Source of the DNA: an uncultured Collinsella sp.
Lineage (GTDB): Bacteria; Actinomycetota; Coriobacteriia; Coriobacteriales; Coriobacteriaceae
Assembly (NCBI GenBank): GCA_900544095.1
Contig: UQTV01000002.1
Location: 248,001-312,000 of the forward strand
Direction of reading: 5' to 3'
DNA length: 64,000 bases
Of this stretch, positions 53,623 to 63,170 are shown piece by piece. Each line of letters starts with the position of its first letter. Position 1 is the stretch's first letter. The notes under the pieces were generated by a model. The model did not search any database, was not told the origin of the DNA, and saw nothing but the letters and a program-made list of their open reading frames with translations. Position numbers and translations under genes: made by a program.

Positions 53623-55723
53623 CGATGAGGAAAAAGACCAGGTACGCGCTGCGTCTGACCTGGTTGCCATCGTGCAGGAAACGGTTGAGCTCAAGCCCCG
53701 CGGCCATGAGTTTTGGGGTTGCTGCCCCTTTCATGGCGAAAAGACGCCGTCCTTCCACATTATCCCCGCCACGCAGGTCTGGCACTGCTTTGGCTGCGGC
53801 GAGGGTGGCGACGTCTTCACCTATATCATGAAGCGCGAGAACCTGAGCTTTCCCGAGTCAATCCGTTATTTGGCCGATCGCGCGGGTATTGAGCTGCATG
53901 ACTCCGGAGATCGCCGTGAGCGCGGTACCAAGCGTGCCCGCATCTACGATTTGTGCGCCGAGACCGCCCAGTTCTACCACACCATGCTTATGCGCGGTAA
54001 GGACGGCCGTCCGCGCGAGTACTTTGCCAGCCGCGGCATGGGTGGCGACGTCTGCCGCCGCTACTGCCTGGGCTTTGCGCCGGGTCGCAACGCGCTGGTA
54101 TCGCACCTGTCCCAGGCGGGTTTTACCCCGCAGGAGATGATCGATGCCAACGTTGCCGTGAGCCGCGGGCGCGGGCAGCTTGCCGACCGCTTTTACGACC
54201 GCGTGATGTTTCCCATCTTTGACGAGCAGGGTCACAACATTGCCTTTGGCGGGCGCATCATGGGTGACGGCCAACCCAAGTACCTCAACACCGCCGAGAC
54301 GAGCGTGTTCCATAAAAAGCGAAACCTCTATGGCTTTAACTGGGCCAAGGAGTTTATCGTCGCGCAGGATACGGCCATCGTGGTGGAGGGCTATACCGAT
54401 TGTATCGCCTGCTGGGAGGCGGGGATCAAAAACGTTGTCGCCACGCTGGGCACCGCGCTCACGGAGCATCACGTCAAGACGCTCACCCGCTTTGCCAAGC
54501 GTATCGTGTATATGTTCGATGGCGATGCCGCGGGCCAGAAGGCCGCCCGTCGCGCGATTCAATTTATCGAGCAGGATTCGATGGACCTGCGCTGCGTGGT
54601 GCTGCCCGACGGCAACGACCCCATGGAGTTCATCACGGCGCATGGTGGACAGGAGCTTCAGGCGCGCATCGACGCTGCCGAGCCGCTCATGGACTTTGTC
54701 TACCGTTCGCTGCAGGAGTCGAGTGACATCACCACGCCGGGCGGTCGTGCCAAGGCGCTGGAAGATGCGCTGACGCTTATCTATCCGCTGCGCGATAGCT
54801 ATATGATCGACACATACTTTATCCAGATTGCCGATCTGCTGGGTTTGGATCTGGAGACGGTTCGCGCGAGTTCGGGTCGCGTGTTTCGCGATGTCGCCAA
54901 GCGCGAAGATGCGGAACGACGTCGTGAGCAGAACTATGAACGCCAGCGGGCGCAAGCCGAGCGCTCTGGTAGCGCGGGCGGTCGGACGTCTGGTTCGCAG
55001 GGGGCATCTCGCGGTGCTTGGGCATCGGGCGCGACGCCGCCGGTGTCCGCGCCGGTCGAAGAAGAGCCGTATGACTACGTCCCGCTCGATGCCTACGGTG
55101 CCGCGCCCGTGGAGGTCGTCGACGACCTGCCGCCGATCGATGTGCCTGATGGTATGGGTGCTGTGCCTGTGACTGATGGTTCGGGCGCTCCGGCTGCGGC
55201 GGCGCCGATGGTTCTTACTGATCTTGAGCGCAAGTCCTTGGCAGGGGAGCGCGAGCTGTTGACGATGCTCACGAGCTACCCCGACCTGTTCCGCACGTAT
55301 GCCGACCGCATCTGCTCTATCGAGTGGGTTGACCCACGTCACGAGTCCATCGCATGGGCCGTTCTGGCAACGCCGCCGGGAACCGATCCTGCAGCCTGCA
55401 TGGATGCGGCGCGCTCGGTCTGTCCCGAGGCGGCAACGCTTGTGAGTGCCGGGCGCATCTCCGCGACGAGCAAGCACCCCACCGAGACGAACATCGTGTT
55501 CATGCTCGATACGCTCGAGCTCTACACCATCAAGCGCCGCATGCGTGCCGCACAGGCCAAGCTGCGCCAGGACCGTTCGCTCGATGATGAGGCCCGTCGC
55601 GCGTTGACCGTGCAGGCCGCGCAGGATTCGCAGCGTCAACGCGAGCTGCAAAAGTCTATCGGCGGCGTGGCGGACCCGTTCCGTTTGATCGGTCTGGAGG
55701 CCGCAGGCACCGAACAGGCCTAG
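53615..55723 (+). CDS. dnaG: DNA primase DnaG
   Basis: This 702-residue primase lays down RNA primers at the replication fork. Zinc-binding domain (about 35-65): CPFHGEKTPSFHI and CFGCGEGGDVF. RNA polymerase core with the TOPRIM motifs VVEGYTDCIACWEAG and YMFDGDAAGQKAARR. An Arg/Ser/Gly- and Pro-rich linker (about 435-530) leads to the helical DnaB-interacting domain. The GTG start follows GGGGGTGAGC and overlaps ribF. Its place upstream of the sigma factor gene recalls the classical macromolecular synthesis arrangement (rpsU is absent). Confidence 0.96.
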   Translation: MISDEEKDQVRAASDLVAIVQETVELKPRGHEFWGCCPFHGEKTPSFHIIPATQVWHCFGCGEGGDVFTYIMKRENLSFPESIRYLADRAGIELHDSGDRRERGTKRARIYDLCAETAQFYHTMLMRGKDGRPREYFASRGMGGDVCRRYCLGFAPGRNALVSHLSQAGFTPQEMIDANVAVSRGRGQLADRFYDRVMFPIFDEQGHNIAFGGRIMGDGQPKYLNTAETSVFHKKRNLYGFNWAKEFIVAQDTAIVVEGYTDCIACWEAGIKNVVATLGTALTEHHVKTLTRFAKRIVYMFDGDAAGQKAARRAIQFIEQDSMDLRCVVLPDGNDPMEFITAHGGQELQARIDAAEPLMDFVYRSLQESSDITTPGGRAKALEDALTLIYPLRDSYMIDTYFIQIADLLGLDLETVRASSGRVFRDVAKREDAERRREQNYERQRAQAERSGSAGGRTSGSQGASRGAWASGATPPVSAPVEEEPYDYVPLDAYGAAPVEVVDDLPPIDVPDGMGAVPVTDGSGAPAAAAPMVLTDLERKSLAGERELLTMLTSYPDLFRTYADRICSIEWVDPRHESIAWAVLATPPGTDPAACMDAARSVCPEAATLVSAGRISATSKHPTETNIVFMLDTLELYTIKRRMRAAQAKLRQDRSLDDEARRALTVQAAQDSQRQRELQKSIGGVADPFRLIGLEAAGTEQA

Positions 55724-55833
55724 ATGTTGTGGTCAACCAGCGTATTCTCGCCTATATCCAGTCCTCTTTTTGGGTATAGACGCCTATGTGTGTGCTAAAG
55801 TATTGAGTCCTGTGGACTATGAAGGGAGAATCT

Positions 55834-57183
55834 GTGCCAAAAAAGACTGAGAGCACGGGTACTGGGCTGGAATCCTACGTTGCAAAGCTCATGGGCAACG
55901 GCTCAAACAGGACTTCGGTAACCGAGGACGAGATTCAGGTCGCCCTGAAGGATATCGATGTTTCTGACGAGCAGCTCACCGCGGTGTATTCCGCGCTGCG
56001 CAACAGCGGCATCCAGATTATCTCCGCGAGCGGTAACGACGACGCCCCCATGGACGTCGACGATGACGATAACGATACCGATACCGACGATTTCGATGAC
56101 GACGACGAGCACGATTCCGGCTCGCTCGACGATCACGAGCTCAAGATGGCCCGTCAGGCCGATGCCGAGATGGGTTCTTCCAAGAGCAAGAAGAAGCGCA
56201 CCGTGCGCACGTCCCGTTCACGCTCCCGCGTGCGTGGCATCGATGCCTCCACGGTGATGCTGACCGGCGATCCGGTTCGTATGTACCTCAAGGAGATCGG
56301 CAAGGTCGACCTGCTGACCGCCTCCGAAGAGGTCGATTTGGCCATGAAGATCGAGGCCGGTCTCGAGGCCACCGAGAAGCTCGAGGCTGCCGATGCCGGC
56401 GAGCTCGAGCTCACGCGTGCCGAGATGCGTCGTCTTACGCGCATTGAGAACGTGGGCCTCGAAGCCAAGCAGGCACTCATCAGCGCAAACCTGCGTCTGG
56501 TCGTCTCCATCGCCAAACGCTATGTCGGCCGCGGCATGCTGTTCCTTGACCTGATCCAGGAGGGCAACCTCGGTCTGATCCGCGCCGTCGAGAAGTTCGA
56601 CTACCAGAAGGGCTTTAAGTTCTCCACGTACGCCACGTGGTGGATCCGTCAGGCCATTACGCGCGCCATTGCCGATCAGGCCCGTACCATCCGTATTCCC
56701 GTGCATATGGTTGAGACTATCAACAAGCTCGTCCGCGTGCAGCGCCAGCTCCTTCAGGACCTGGGTCGCGACCCGACCCCCGAGGAGATCGGTGCCGAGA
56801 TGGACATGAGCGCCGACCGCGTCCGCGAGATCCAGAAGATCTCGCAGGAGCCCGTGTCGCTCGAGACCCCCATCGGCGAGGAAGAGGATTCCCAGCTGGG
56901 CGACTTTATCGAGGACTCCCAGGCTATCGTTCCGCCCGATGCCGCCAGCTTCTCCATGCTGCAGGAGCAGCTCACTCAGGTGCTCGACTCGCTTGCCGAT
57001 CGTGAGCGCAAGGTTATCGAGCTGCGCTTTGGCCTTGTCGACGGGCATCCCCGCACGCTCGAGGAAGTCGGTCGCGAGTTTGGCGTCACGCGCGAGCGTA
57101 TCCGCCAGATCGAGTCCAAGACCTTGGCCAAGCTCCGCCACCCGAGCCGCAGCAGCAAGCTGAAGGACTACATCGAGTCATAA
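55834..57183 (+). CDS. rpoD: Primary RNA polymerase sigma factor (RpoD/SigA)
   Basis: A 449-residue sigma-70 factor. The GTG at 55834 is preferred because AAGGGAGAA sits just upstream; an ATG at 55819 in the same frame lacks a site. An acidic Asp-rich segment (about 65-95) and a basic K/R/S-rich patch precede region 1.2 ([11 protein letters not shown]). Region 2: [57 protein letters not shown], the invariant core-binding and -10-binding sequence (longer than quoted motifs elsewhere but read here only as landmarks at about 215-270). Region 4: [19 protein letters not shown]. It has its own terminator. Confidence 0.96.
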   Translation: MPKKTESTGTGLESYVAKLMGNGSNRTSVTEDEIQVALKDIDVSDEQLTAVYSALRNSGIQIISASGNDDAPMDVDDDDNDTDTDDFDDDDEHDSGSLDDHELKMARQADAEMGSSKSKKKRTVRTSRSRSRVRGIDASTVMLTGDPVRMYLKEIGKVDLLTASEEVDLAMKIEAGLEATEKLEAADAGELELTRAEMRRLTRIENVGLEAKQALISANLRLVVSIAKRYVGRGMLFLDLIQEGNLGLIRAVEKFDYQKGFKFSTYATWWIRQAITRAIADQARTIRIPVHMVETINKLVRVQRQLLQDLGRDPTPEEIGAEMDMSADRVREIQKISQEPVSLETPIGEEEDSQLGDFIEDSQAIVPPDAASFSMLQEQLTQVLDSLADRERKVIELRFGLVDGHPRTLEEVGREFGVTRERIRQIESKTLAKLRHPSRSSKLKDYIES

Positions 57184-57196
57184 CCTCGCAAGCAAG

Positions 57197-57232
57197 AAGC
57201 GCCCTCAAGCACATCCGCTTGGGGGCGCTTTC
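57197..57232 (+). terminator. rpoD terminator
   Basis: AAGCGCCCTCAAGC pairs with GCTTGGGGGCGCTT around ACATCC and is followed by a short T-run. Confidence 0.8.
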
Positions 57233-57237
57233 ATGTG

Positions 57238-57261
57238 GTCATTGGGGACGTCCCCAATGAC
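57238..57261. repeat. 24-bp perfect palindrome
   Basis: The dyad has half-site GTCATTGGGGAC followed by its exact complement, with no loop. It lies between the rpoD terminator and the tRNA promoter. It could be a protein-binding site or a dispersed palindromic repeat. Confidence 0.7.
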
Positions 57262-57289
57262 TAGGTCGGAAAAATTCTTAAAAAAGTTC

Positions 57290-57317
57290 TTGCCCTGAGC
57301 TGATTCGTCCGTATAAT
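57290..57317 (+). promoter_or_regulatory. Promoter of the tRNA-Asn pair
   Basis: TTGCCC (57290-57295), a 16-base spacer and a perfect TATAAT (57312-57317) lie 30 bases upstream of the first tRNA. Confidence 0.75.
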
Positions 57318-57347
57318 AAACTTCGTTGCTTGAGAGCACGCACCTAT

Positions 57348-57422
57348 TCCTCGGTAGCTCAATGGTAGAGCACGCGGCTGTTAACCGCGCTGTTGTAGGT
57401 TCGAGTCCTACCCGGGGAGCCA
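57348..57422 (+). tRNA. tRNA-Asn (GTT), copy 1
   Basis: A 75-base cloverleaf including an encoded CCA end. Acceptor stem TCCTCGG pairs with CCGGGGA. The anticodon stem CGCGG / CCGCG encloses CTGTTAA with anticodon GTT at 57380-57382. The T arm contains GGTTCGAGTCC. It is identical to the second copy. Confidence 0.97.
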
Positions 57423-57456
57423 GAATTTCTCAGCCCATTCCGCTGGGCTTTTAAAT

Positions 57457-57531
57457 TCCTCGGTAGCTCAATGGTAGAGCACGCGGCTGTTAACCGCGCT
57501 GTTGTAGGTTCGAGTCCTACCCGGGGAGCCA
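57457..57531 (+). tRNA. tRNA-Asn (GTT), copy 2
   Basis: Base-for-base identical to the tRNA at 57348-57422, 34 bases downstream, with encoded CCA. The spacer holds a small CAGCCC...GGGCT hairpin. Both are probably cut from one transcript. Confidence 0.97.
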
Positions 57532-57536
57532 GGTTG

Positions 57537-57567
57537 TAAAACCCGTCGCTTATGCGGCGGGTTTTTT
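57537..57567 (+). terminator. Terminator of the tRNA operon
   Basis: AAAACCCGTCGC pairs with GCGGCGGGTTTT and is followed by TTC. Confidence 0.8.
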
Positions 57568-57725
57568 CATGCCGCGACCACTTGACTCGAACGTTGCCAT
57601 ATCAACATTTCGTGTCGAGGATGTAATCCCGCGACCCACCACCTCAACATGGCGCGGTCGTTGTAGAATATTGCAATGATTGCTCCCACGACATGGTGCC
57701 GCGAGCACCAGATAAGGAGATTCTT

Positions 57726-58082
57726 GTGTCTGAGACCATTAACGGCAGCCTGAGCGTCTCGAACGACGTTATTGCCGATATTGCCGGTTATGCCGCGATG
57801 ACGTGCTATGGCGTCGTCGGTATGGCTGAGCAGCTCCAAGGCGCCGAGAGCGTGCGCCTGCTTGCCGGTCAGCGCCTCCGCAAGGGCGTGCTTGTCTCCG
57901 CCGACGAGAACGGCCTTACGGTCGATCTTCACGTCGTGCTCGAGAACGGCGTCAACATGAAGTCCGTCTGCCACAACCTTTCGAGCTCCGTTGCCTTTAC
58001 CCTGCAGGAGATTGCCCAAATCGATCCCGCCAGCCTTAAGATCGGCATCCATATCGACGCGCTCAAGAGCCGTCTGAACTAG
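57726..58082 (+). CDS. Asp23/Gls24 family protein (YloU-like)
   Basis: 118 residues from the GTG at 57726 with AAGGAG upstream (an in-frame ATG at 57693 lacks a site). The pattern ISNDVIADIAGYAAMTCYGVVGMA-like, then GLTVDLHVVLENGVNMKSVCHNL, is typical of Gls24/Asp23 proteins, which are small envelope-associated or stress-linked proteins. It sits directly before the DAK2-domain gene, as yloU sits before yloV (fakA) in Firmicutes, which suggests a shared role in lipid or envelope homeostasis. Confidence 0.88.
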   Translation: MSETINGSLSVSNDVIADIAGYAAMTCYGVVGMAEQLQGAESVRLLAGQRLRKGVLVSADENGLTVDLHVVLENGVNMKSVCHNLSSSVAFTLQEIAQIDPASLKIGIHIDALKSRLN

Positions 58083-58109
58083 CATCCGAAAACGGAGATT
58101 CAAATACCC

Positions 58110-59771
58110 ATGATTGCAAAGACCATTCGCACCTGTTTTCCGATCGCTGCGGCTGCCGTTTCTGACAAGGCCGAGGAGATCAATAAGCTCAACGTCTTCC
58201 CCGTACCCGACGGCGACACCGGCACCAACATGTCGCTCACGCTCGCCTCGGTGACCAAGGAGCTCTCCGCCCTTCCCGCCGATGCCGACATGGAGGCCAT
58301 TGCCGGCGCCATCACCCACGGCTCCCTGATGGGCGCCCGCGGTAACTCCGGCGTCATTACCTCGCAGATCCTGCGCGGTGTGGCCGAGGGCCTTGTCTCC
58401 GCCGACGAGCCCATTACGTCCGCCAACATCGCCTTCGCCTTCCGCCGCGCCGTCAAGGTCGCCTTCCAGGCCGTCCGTAAGCCCATCGAGGGCACGATTC
58501 TCACGGTGCTGCGCGATGTCTCGACCAAGGCCGACGAGTGCGAAAAGAAGAAGTTCTCGGCCGAGGACGCGCTCGATGCCATCGTCGTCGAGGCCTACCA
58601 GTCCGTCGCTCGCACGCCCGACCTGCTGCCCGTCCTCAAAGAGAACGGCGTGGTCGACTCCGGCGCCTTCGGCTTTGCCATCTTCTTGGAGAACTTTGTG
58701 GCTGCAGCACTTGGTCGCAGCACCGTTGTCGAGGATTTCTCCGCTACGTTCGATTCCGCTGGCTCTGCACGCGATGCCGCTCTTGGCCGCGTTGAGATCG
58801 AGGCCAACGACGATTGGGAGGGCTCGGAGTTCCGCTACTGCAACGAGTTCCTCTTTAAGGCCGACGCCCCGTTTGACGAGGACGAGTGCCTTAAGTTCCT
58901 GGGTTCCATGGGCGACTGTGAGCTGCTCGTGGGCGCATATCCCGACTACAAGATCCACGTGCACTCCAACACCCCGAACCTGGTGCTCGAGCACATGCTG
59001 CAGCTTGGCCAGATCTACGAGGTCTTTATCCACAACATGGAGATGGAGGCCCACGACCGTACCGCCAAGATCCACGAGGACCAGGAGAAGGCCGCCGAGC
59101 CCGCGAAGGCCCTGGGCTTTGTCGCCGTTGCCGCCGGTTCCGGCGAGGCAGACATCCTCAAGTCCCTCGGCGTTGACGTGATCGTGTCCGGTGGCCAGAC
59201 CATGAATCCCTCGACTGCAGACCTGCTGGGCGCCGTCGACCAGGTCAACGCGACCTCGGTCATCATTCTGCCCAACAACGGCAACATCCGCATGGCCGCC
59301 GAGGCCGCTGCCTCTGCCTGCACCGACAAGAAGGTCGCCGTCGTTCCCACCAAGACCGTTCCGCAGGCCTTCTCCGCGCTGTTCGCGGTCCTGCCCGATT
59401 CCGAGCTCGAGGATGCCGTCGCCGCTATGGTCGACGCCATCAGCGAGGTCCGCGATGGCGAGGTCACCCGCGCCGTGCGCGACTCCAGTGCCTCCGACGG
59501 TTCGCCAATTCACTCCGGTGACGTCATGGGCATCATTGCCGGCTCCATCGACGTGGTCGGCTCCGACGTGAAGCAGGTCACGCTCGATTGCATCAACCGT
59601 ATGCAGGAGGAAGAGGAGGGCGACGCGCTGACGATTCTGGCCGGCGAGGAACTGTCCGATGAGGCCTTCCAGGAGATCGTCGACGCTATCGAGGAGGCTC
59701 AGCCCGATCTGGAGATCGACGCCCATCGTGGCGAGCAGCCGCTCTATCCCGTGATCTTCTCGATCGAGTAG
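58110..59771 (+). CDS. DAK2-domain fatty acid kinase FakA-like protein
   Basis: 553 residues. The N-terminal DAK2 (ATP-binding) domain has LNVFPVPDGDTGTN (27-40), with the magnesium-binding aspartates, and HGSLMGARGNSGVITSQILRG. The C-terminal DegV-like DUF1949/FakA middle-domain region includes GGQTMNPSTADLL and ILPNNGNIRMAAEAA. FakA phosphorylates fatty acids bound to a FakB (DegV) partner so they can enter phospholipid synthesis; no fakB lies in this window. The order gls24-like, fakA-like, recG, rsmD, coaD is the common Gram-positive arrangement. Confidence 0.9.
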   Translation: MIAKTIRTCFPIAAAAVSDKAEEINKLNVFPVPDGDTGTNMSLTLASVTKELSALPADADMEAIAGAITHGSLMGARGNSGVITSQILRGVAEGLVSADEPITSANIAFAFRRAVKVAFQAVRKPIEGTILTVLRDVSTKADECEKKKFSAEDALDAIVVEAYQSVARTPDLLPVLKENGVVDSGAFGFAIFLENFVAAALGRSTVVEDFSATFDSAGSARDAALGRVEIEANDDWEGSEFRYCNEFLFKADAPFDEDECLKFLGSMGDCELLVGAYPDYKIHVHSNTPNLVLEHMLQLGQIYEVFIHNMEMEAHDRTAKIHEDQEKAAEPAKALGFVAVAAGSGEADILKSLGVDVIVSGGQTMNPSTADLLGAVDQVNATSVIILPNNGNIRMAAEAAASACTDKKVAVVPTKTVPQAFSALFAVLPDSELEDAVAAMVDAISEVRDGEVTRAVRDSSASDGSPIHSGDVMGIIAGSIDVVGSDVKQVTLDCINRMQEEEEGDALTILAGEELSDEAFQEIVDAIEEAQPDLEIDAHRGEQPLYPVIFSIE

Positions 59772-59781
59772 GCAACTGCCC

Positions 59782-61959
59782 ATGTCCGAACTGTGCTCCG
59801 TGCCGCGCGTCTCGGAGCGCTTTGCCCAGAGCAATGCGCTCGACGAGGATATCGCGCGACTCAAATATGTTTCGGGTAAACGTGAGGAGGCCCTTCGCCG
59901 TCTGGGAATTCGGACGGTGGGGGACCTCCTTCTCCATATCCCTCATCGATACCTGGACTTTACGCGCTCCTGGTCCATCGAGATGGCGCCCATCGGTACC
60001 GTGTGTACCATCATCGCCACGGTCGATCGTATCGTCCAAAAGCAGCCGCGTCCGCGCATGCAGGTGACCGAGGTCTCACTCGTTGACGAGACGGGCGTGC
60101 TGCAGGTCGCCTTTTTCCGCCAGCCCTGGATTGCCCAGCAGCTTAAGCAGGGCGACCGCCTAGCCGTAATGGGTAAGGTCGAGTTTGCCTACGGCTTTAA
60201 GCAGATGGCCTCGCCGCACTTTGAAAAGCTTGAGGAAGGGCGCGCCGCGGGCACTATCCTGCCGGTCCATTACGTGAGTGACGGCGTGAGTCAGGCATGG
60301 ATGCGCCGTATCGTAAGTGGCGCGCTCGAGGCCGTCGGCAATCCCTTTGATCCCATTCCGGCACGCTTACGCGTTAAACGTCGCCTGATGAGCCATGCCC
60401 GTGCCCTTCGATCGATCCACTTTCCCTCGAGCATGGCTGAGCGCGAAATCGCGCGCGCACGGCTTGCCTACGGGGAGTGCCTCTACCTGCAGCTGGCGCT
60501 GCGCCTGCGCAACGACGGCGGCCTGGTCGATGTGGTGCCCTATGCCCACGCCGCGGGCGAGCACCTGGCCGCGCTTAAGCAGGCCCTGCCGTTTTCGCTG
60601 AGCGACGAGCAGGAGGCCGCGTTCCAAGATATCCTGCGCGATATGTGCGATGGCGGGCGCGTGATGAACCGCCTGCTGCTGGGCGATGTCGGTACCGGCA
60701 AGACCGCTGTTGCCGCCTGCGCGCTGGCTGTGGCTGCCGATAGCGGCACGCAGGCCTGCGTTATGGCGCCCACGGGCGTGCTGGCGCGTCAATATGCCGA
60801 TAAGACCGGCCCCTTGCTCTCGCAGGCTGGCATGACCTGGGCGCTCCTGACGGGCGCCACGCCGGCGGCCGAGCGCGAGCGGATCCATGCCCAGCTGGAA
60901 TCGGGCGAGCTCGATGTCCTCTTTGGCACCCACGCGGTGCTTTCGGATAACGTTGCGTTCAAGCATCTGTCGCTCGTGGTCATCGATGAGCAGCACCGGT
61001 TTGGCGTCGGCCAACGCAACGCCCTGCGTGCGAAGGGCCCTGGTGCCGATCTACTCGTTATGACGGCAACGCCCATCCCACGTACGCTGGCGCTTTCGGT
61101 CTACGGCGATCTGGACACGAGCATCATCCGCCATCGGCCCGTCCCTGGCGCTGGCGTGACGACACGCGTGCTTACCGAGTCGAGCCGCGACCTTGCCTAT
61201 GGCGCCATCCGCGAGGCGCATGAAAAGGGTCAGCAGGCCTACGTGATTTGCCCGCTCGTGGAGCCGAGCGACTCGGCCGATGAGCTTGAGGATGTGCCCG
61301 GTATCGCCCGTGACGACGAGGGTCGCGTAACCGTGCCCGTGCCGCTGCACGATACGGCAACCGAGCTCGACCGCCTACGCCTGGCGTTGCCGGGGCTTAC
61401 CATCGAGCGTCTTCACGGCCGCATGCCGGCGGGGGAGAAGGATCGCGTGATCGACGCCTTCAAGCGCGGCGAGATCGACGTGCTCGTTTCGACCACGGTG
61501 GTCGAGGTGGGCGTCGACGTGCCCAACGCCACCGTCATGGTCATCGAGAACGGTGAGCGCTTTGGCTTGGCGGCCCTGCACCAGCTGCGCGGCCGCGTGG
61601 GCCGCGGCAGCGTGTCGGGCACCTGCCTGGTCATGACGCACTCCAAGGGCAACGGCGGCGCTTCGGCGGCGCAAGACCGTCTCCAGTCGCTCGAAAAGAC
61701 CTCGGACGGCTTTACGCTCGCCCAGATGGACCTTCGTCTGCGCCACGAGGGCGAAATCCTGGGGTACCGCCAGCATGGCGGTGTGACTCTGCGCTTTGTC
61801 GACCTGGATGCCGACGAGGAGCTGATCGAGTGGGCCCATTTGGACGCGATCGAGCTCTTGCGGTATGCTTGCAACCTTGACTCCGTGGCGACGCGCCCCC
61901 TGCGCGATGCGGTCGCCATGCGATATCGACACATTTTTAAGGAGGTCAGCGGAGGATGA
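59782..61959 (+). CDS. recG: ATP-dependent DNA helicase RecG
   Basis: This 725-residue superfamily 2 helicase remodels stalled replication forks and Holliday junctions. The N-terminal wedge/OB domain includes VGDLLLHIPHRYLDFT. Helicase motifs: Walker A GDVGTGKTAVA, DEQHRFGV (motif II) and TATPIPRTLALSVYGDLD (motif III). The C-terminal helicase lobe has STTVVEVGVDVPNATVMVIENGERFGLAALHQLRGRVGRG (about 575-615). All motifs are intact and the length is normal. It overlaps rsmD by 4 bases (ATGA). Confidence 0.96.
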   Translation: MSELCSVPRVSERFAQSNALDEDIARLKYVSGKREEALRRLGIRTVGDLLLHIPHRYLDFTRSWSIEMAPIGTVCTIIATVDRIVQKQPRPRMQVTEVSLVDETGVLQVAFFRQPWIAQQLKQGDRLAVMGKVEFAYGFKQMASPHFEKLEEGRAAGTILPVHYVSDGVSQAWMRRIVSGALEAVGNPFDPIPARLRVKRRLMSHARALRSIHFPSSMAEREIARARLAYGECLYLQLALRLRNDGGLVDVVPYAHAAGEHLAALKQALPFSLSDEQEAAFQDILRDMCDGGRVMNRLLLGDVGTGKTAVAACALAVAADSGTQACVMAPTGVLARQYADKTGPLLSQAGMTWALLTGATPAAERERIHAQLESGELDVLFGTHAVLSDNVAFKHLSLVVIDEQHRFGVGQRNALRAKGPGADLLVMTATPIPRTLALSVYGDLDTSIIRHRPVPGAGVTTRVLTESSRDLAYGAIREAHEKGQQAYVICPLVEPSDSADELEDVPGIARDDEGRVTVPVPLHDTATELDRLRLALPGLTIERLHGRMPAGEKDRVIDAFKRGEIDVLVSTTVVEVGVDVPNATVMVIENGERFGLAALHQLRGRVGRGSVSGTCLVMTHSKGNGGASAAQDRLQSLEKTSDGFTLAQMDLRLRHEGEILGYRQHGGVTLRFVDLDADEELIEWAHLDAIELLRYACNLDSVATRPLRDAVAMRYRHIFKEVSGG

Positions 61960-62612
61960 GAATCATCGGCGGCGAATGGCGCGGTCGTAAGATCGAGGAG
62001 CCCCGTGGTCGCGATGTCACCCGCCCCACGACCGATCGTGTGCGCGAGGCATGCGCATCTATGGTCATGTCGGCATTTGACTTCGATCTGGACGAGGTCC
62101 GCGTGCTGGACTCCTTTGGCGGTTCCGGCGCCTTAGGGTTAGAGATGCTCTCACGTGGTGCCCGCTCGCTCACGACGTTCGAGATCGAACGGAATGCCGC
62201 GCGGCTCATTACCAAGAATATCGAGTCGCTCTGCCATGACCGTGCGCGTTGGCGCGTGGTAACGGGCGACATGCTGGCGAGCGCCTCGCGCGGTCGTGTG
62301 CCGGGCGGCCCCTTTGATCTGGTCCTGCTCGACCCGCCCTATGCTTTTGGTGCCGAGCCGGTCGAGATACTGCTGCAGAACCTGGCTCAGCAGGGTCTGC
62401 TTGCACCTGGCGCTTATGCCCTGTTTGAGCATGCCGCCGCCGATGCGGGCGCGCATCCGGCAGGCTTTGAGATCGTGCGCGAGAAGCGCTACGGCATTAC
62501 CTCGGTCGACCTGCTTCGTTGGGTCGGCGATGACGATGGTGAGGAAGATTGCACAGGCACCGATGCTCACAACAACGATGCCATGACGGTTCAGGAGAAC
62601 GCCCATGAATGA
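61956..62612 (+). CDS. rsmD: 16S rRNA (guanine(966)-N(2))-methyltransferase RsmD
   Basis: This 218-residue SAM-dependent methyltransferase has the N-terminal RIIGGEWRGRKIEEP, substrate-recognition RPTTDRVREA, SAM motif VLDSFGGSGALGLEMLSRGA and catalytic DPPYAFG. A C-terminal tail of about 25 residues rich in acidic residues and Asn is unusual. It starts in an ATGA overlap with recG, with AAGGAGG upstream, and overlaps coaD by 8 bases, as in the common rsmD-coaD pair. Confidence 0.93.
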   Translation: MRIIGGEWRGRKIEEPRGRDVTRPTTDRVREACASMVMSAFDFDLDEVRVLDSFGGSGALGLEMLSRGARSLTTFEIERNAARLITKNIESLCHDRARWRVVTGDMLASASRGRVPGGPFDLVLLDPPYAFGAEPVEILLQNLAQQGLLAPGAYALFEHAAADAGAHPAGFEIVREKRYGITSVDLLRWVGDDDGEEDCTGTDAHNNDAMTVQENAHE

Positions 62613-63102
62613 CACCATCAACCGCGTGATCGTCCCGGGCACCTTCGATCCCATCACGTTTGGCCATATCGACGTCATCCGCCGCGCCCGCCGCATCTTT
62701 CCCAGCGTGATCGTCGCTGTCGCCGAGTCGCAGGGTAAAAACGGTGTGGGCACCACGTTTATGCTGGATGAGCGCGTGGCGCTGGCTCGTGAGGCGCTCG
62801 GTGATATCGACGGCGTCGAGGTCCTGCCCTTTACCGGCCTCTTGGTCGACTTCGCTCGCGAGCAGGGGGCGGGGGCCGTGGTCAAGGGCCTGCGCGCCAT
62901 GACCGACTTTGAGTACGAGCTGCAGCAGGCAGACCTCAACTATCGCTTGGATAACGAGCTGGAGTCCATCTTTGTCATGAGTGCGCCGCAGTACGGCTAT
63001 ATCTCGAGTTCGGTCGTTCGCCAGATCGCCTCGCTCGGCAGCGATGTATCGACGTTTGTCCCGCCCAACGTGGTCGAAGCGCTCAGACACCGCTTTTCGT
63101 GA
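62605..63102 (+). CDS. coaD: Pantetheine-phosphate adenylyltransferase
   Basis: This 165-residue hexameric enzyme transfers AMP to 4'-phosphopantetheine, the penultimate step of coenzyme A synthesis. PGTFDPITFGH (11-21) carries the T/H-x-G-H nucleotidyltransferase motif. RAMTDFEYELQQADLN and YGYISSSVVRQIA are the standard substrate-binding and ISSS-x-(V/I)-R motifs. Overlaps rsmD. Confidence 0.96.
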   Translation: MNDTINRVIVPGTFDPITFGHIDVIRRARRIFPSVIVAVAESQGKNGVGTTFMLDERVALAREALGDIDGVEVLPFTGLLVDFAREQGAGAVVKGLRAMTDFEYELQQADLNYRLDNELESIFVMSAPQYGYISSSVVRQIASLGSDVSTFVPPNVVEALRHRFS

Positions 63103-63170
63103 CGTTTTTTATTGCCTGGTGGCATGTGGTAAACTAGCACGATGATATGTTACCTATGAAAGGAGACTGG

